Below are positions 5,269 through 7,230 of a DNA stretch of 7,230 bases, piece after piece. The first letter of the stretch is position 1; each line of letters begins with the position of its first letter. The notes under the pieces are model-generated. The model saw nothing but the letters and a program-made list of their open reading frames with translations, had not been told where the DNA came from and ran no database searches. Source of the stretch: an uncultured Leucobacter sp. (GTDB taxonomy: Bacteria; Actinomycetota; Actinomycetes; Actinomycetales; Microbacteriaceae). Both the position numbers and the translations under genes were made by a program. The stretch covers positions 1 to 7,230 of the forward strand of contig CALCJF010000079.1 in assembly GCA_937967375.1 (NCBI GenBank). The letters run 5' to 3'.

Positions 5269-6021
5269 TTATCGGGTCGCGGGTGCGGTTTCGCGCACCT
5301 CTGCCGCGCGCACTCGCTTGATCACCCTGGTAGTGATCGGCAACAGCACGACCTCTGCAAGCACCTTCACCACATAGCCAAGCACGATGTACATCACAAA
5401 GTCGATGCCGGTGATCACCCCCGCGAAGGCGATGGTGCAGAAGATCAGAGTGTCGAAGAACTGCCCGACGAGCGTCGACGCGATCAGTCGAGTACGCAGG
5501 AAACGGCCCGAGGTACGACGGCGCATGCGGTCGAGCACCCAGGCGTTCATCAGCTGCCCGATGAGAAAGGCGATCAGGCTTGCGGCTACGATCCTCGGCA
5601 CAAAACCGAGCACTGCCGCGAACGCCTCTTGGTTCTCCCACCCGCTTGCCGGCGGCGAGATCTGAACCACGAAGATCGTCAGCGAGGCGATGAGCGCGAG
5701 ACCGAATGCGGTGAAAATCGCGCGTCGCGACGCTTTCAACCCGTATACCTCCGCGAGCAGGTCGCCGAGCACGTAGGCGAGCGGGAAGAGAAAGACTCCC
5801 CCGTCGAACACCATCGGCAGCGAAAACCCGCCGAGCGTGATCGCACCGAATGCAATCGGCTTCACCGCGACCACGTTCGAGATGAGCAGAATGCCAACGA
5901 ACGTTGCCGAGATCGTCGCGTAGCGAGCGCCGGTAGCCGCGGCCCGGGCGCCCGGAGTCGCATACCGCGCGACGCCTCCGGTCTCGTCAGAGGTTGCGTG
6001 CTCGGTCACCTGTGTCTCCAT
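5269..6021 (-). CDS. yhhQ: Queuosine-precursor transporter, COG1738/YhhQ family
   Basis: This 250-residue membrane protein starts at ATG 6019-6021, 12 bases after the gltX stop. Residues 1-30 are a polar cytoplasmic tail. About six helices follow between residues 35 and 235. Family landmarks are ISNVVAVK near 47-54, the helix ending GDLLAEVYG (86-94) with D87 and E91, IGQLMNAWVLDRMR (154-167), STLVGQFFDT with D190, and VVKVLAEVVLLP with K219. In E. coli, YhhQ is known to import preQ0 and preQ1; other family members may import queuine or related forms. Its product would feed Tgt, encoded about 0.9 kb away and convergent. Most of the Q biosynthetic genes are not in this window, so a salvage role is likely but the substrate is unproven. 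The symbol follows the E. coli family name. Confidence 0.9.
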   Translation of the reverse strand: METQVTEHATSDETGGVARYATPGARAAATGARYATISATFVGILLISNVVAVKPIAFGAITLGGFSLPMVFDGGVFLFPLAYVLGDLLAEVYGLKASRRAIFTAFGLALIASLTIFVVQISPPASGWENQEAFAAVLGFVPRIVAASLIAFLIGQLMNAWVLDRMRRRTSGRFLRTRLIASTLVGQFFDTLIFCTIAFAGVITGIDFVMYIVLGYVVKVLAEVVLLPITTRVIKRVRAAEVRETAPATR

Positions 6022-6033
6022 GTCGAGTGCCGG

Positions 6034-7230
6034 TTATGCCGAGTGGTCCGCGAGGTATGCCATGAGCTTCTTCAGACGCGCGAGCGTCTCGTCACGCCCG
6101 AGCAGTTCGAACGATTCGAACAGCGGCGGCGACACGCGGCGACCCGATGCGGCAACGCGCAGCGGGCCGAAGGCCAAACGCGGCTTCAGTTCAAGGCGCT
6201 CGATGAGTGCAGTCTGCAGCGCGCCCTGGATCGTCTCGGTGAACCAGTTCTGCTCGCCGATCTGCTCAAGCGCAGCGATGCTCGCTTCGAGCGTGCGAGC
6301 AGCATCTGGTCCGAGCGACTTCAGCGCGTCGTCTTGGTACTCGAGCGCTTCGGTGCTCGTGAACAGGAATCCCATCATGCCGACGACCTCGCTCAGCACG
6401 GTGACGCGGCTCTGCACGAGGGGCACGGCCGCCTGCACGGTGGCAAGCTGCTGAGTGCTCGGTTCAATGGGAAGCGCGCCGCCCGCAATAAGGTACGGCA
6501 GAATGCGCTGACCGAAATCGGCCTCGCTCAGCAGACGAATGTGGTCGGCGTTGATCGAGTCGGCCTTCTTCTGGTCGAAGCGCGCAGGGTTCGGGTTCAC
6601 ATCGGTGACGTCGAACGCCGCGACCATCTCATCACGGGTGAACACGTCGCGATCGGCCGCGAGCGACCAGCCCAACAGCGAGAGATAGTTCAGCAGGCCC
6701 TCGGGAATGAACCCTCGGTCGCGGTGGTGCAGCAGGTTCGACTCGGGGTCGCGCTTCGAAAGCTTCTTGTTGCCCTCGCCCATGACGTACGGCAGGTGGC
6801 CAAAGCGCGGGATCGCCTGCTCAATGCCGAGCTCGACGAGGGCGCGGTGCAGCGCAATCTGGCGCGGGGTCGACGAGAGCAGATCTTCGCCGCGCAGCAC
6901 GTGGGTGACTCCCATGAGCGCATCGTCGACAGGGTTCGTCAACGTGTAGAGCGGTGCTCCGTTCGGGCGCACCACCACGAAGTCGATTGTGCTGCCAGCC
7001 GGAAAGTTGATCTCGCCGCGTACGAGGTCGTCGAAGCCAAGGTCGATCTCGGGAATGCGGAATCGCAGCGCGGGCTCGCGCCCCTCGGCGCGGAACGCGG
7101 CCTTCTGCTCGTCGGTCAGGTCGCGGTCGTAGTTGTCGTAGCCGAGCTGCTTCGGGCGCCCCACAGCCTCGTTGCGGGCATCGATCTCTTCTGCGGTCGA
7201 GTAGCTCTCGTAAAGATAGCCTGCAGCGAG
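6034..7230 (-). CDS. gltX: Glutamyl-tRNA synthetase, C-terminal part (runs off window)
   Basis: The reading frame is open to the last base of the window, so the gene is partial: 398 residues are visible and roughly the first 100, including the HIGH motif, lie beyond 7230. The fragment opens with LAAGYLYESYSTAEEIDARN and continues with ALRFRIP, VDDALMGVTHVLRGEDLLSSTPRQ and the ATP-binding signature KLSKR (6751-6765), all standard for bacterial GluRS. The C-terminal ~200 residues form the helical anticodon-binding domain. The enzyme charges tRNA-Glu and, in most Actinobacteria, also tRNA-Gln for later amidation by GatCAB. The stop (TAA, 6034-6036) lies 12 bases before the YhhQ-type gene, so the three leftward genes probably share a transcript. 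A GTG at 7162-7164 is internal, not the start. Confidence 0.96.
   Translation of the reverse strand, partial: LAAGYLYESYSTAEEIDARNEAVGRPKQLGYDNYDRDLTDEQKAAFRAEGREPALRFRIPEIDLGFDDLVRGEINFPAGSTIDFVVVRPNGAPLYTLTNPVDDALMGVTHVLRGEDLLSSTPRQIALHRALVELGIEQAIPRFGHLPYVMGEGNKKLSKRDPESNLLHHRDRGFIPEGLLNYLSLLGWSLAADRDVFTRDEMVAAFDVTDVNPNPARFDQKKADSINADHIRLLSEADFGQRILPYLIAGGALPIEPSTQQLATVQAAVPLVQSRVTVLSEVVGMMGFLFTSTEALEYQDDALKSLGPDAARTLEASIAALEQIGEQNWFTETIQGALQTALIERLELKPRLAFGPLRVAASGRRVSPPLFESFELLGRDETLARLKKLMAYLADHSA

Noticed and set aside
3671..5641. A very long (656-codon) minus-strand frame spanning tgt, the EamA gene and part of the YhhQ-type gene
   Set aside because: It is antisense to tgt and in a different frame from the two real minus-strand genes. 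Its Arg/Ala-rich low-complexity product is the usual result of high GC in a non-coding frame.
6000..6036. A separate promoter or riboswitch before the YhhQ-type gene
   Set aside because: Only 12 bases separate it from gltX, and no structured leader could fit.
1..7230. CRISPR arrays, tRNA or rRNA genes, insertion sequences, phage attachment sites
   Set aside because: None was seen on either strand: no spaced long direct repeats, no cloverleaf-like sequence and no transposase or integrase motifs.

Overview
The window looks like the chromosome of a high-GC Gram-positive actinobacterium, most likely of the Microbacteriaceae (Leucobacter/Microbacterium type). The genes are GC-rich with strong third-position bias. 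A DUF3060 lipoprotein, a DUF4190 membrane protein and an actinobacterial-style Tgt support this. The genus is an inference from protein flavour, not a search result.

Layout. Positions 1-552 hold no convincing gene. The first ~240 bases are close to 50% GC, and the rest is packed with short perfect inverted repeats. An array of CTGCGACA-type repeats with an 11-bp period lies at about 411-463, just upstream of a possible -10 element. Positions 553-3031 (+) form a tight four-gene operon: a DUF3060 lipoprotein, a small DUF4190 membrane protein, an OmpR-type response regulator and a sensor histidine kinase with almost no extracytoplasmic loop. The last three genes are joined by a 1-base overlap and a 4-base overlap. 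Twelve bases after the kinase comes tgt (+, to 4342), the tRNA guanine-34 transglycosylase of queuosine modification. A hairpin between convergent genes (4351-4381) separates it from a leftward operon. In transcription order that operon is gltX (5' end off the window at 7230), a COG1738/YhhQ-type queuosine-precursor transporter, and a ten-helix EamA/DMT transporter.

How the genes may work together. The lipoprotein and the DUF4190 protein are good candidates for the envelope-side input of a kinase that has no sensor domain of its own. The 11-bp repeat array is a plausible binding site through which the response regulator controls its own operon. Tgt and the YhhQ-type transporter are the two core parts of a queuosine salvage route. 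The EamA transporter between them, co-directional with and coupled to the YhhQ-type gene, is a candidate partner. The Tgt differs from the E. coli enzyme in a base-pocket loop and carries an insertion near the active site.

Most notable candidates: the lipoprotein/DUF4190/two-component module with its repeat-array operator, and the Tgt-transporter neighbourhood. Neither is proven by sequence alone.
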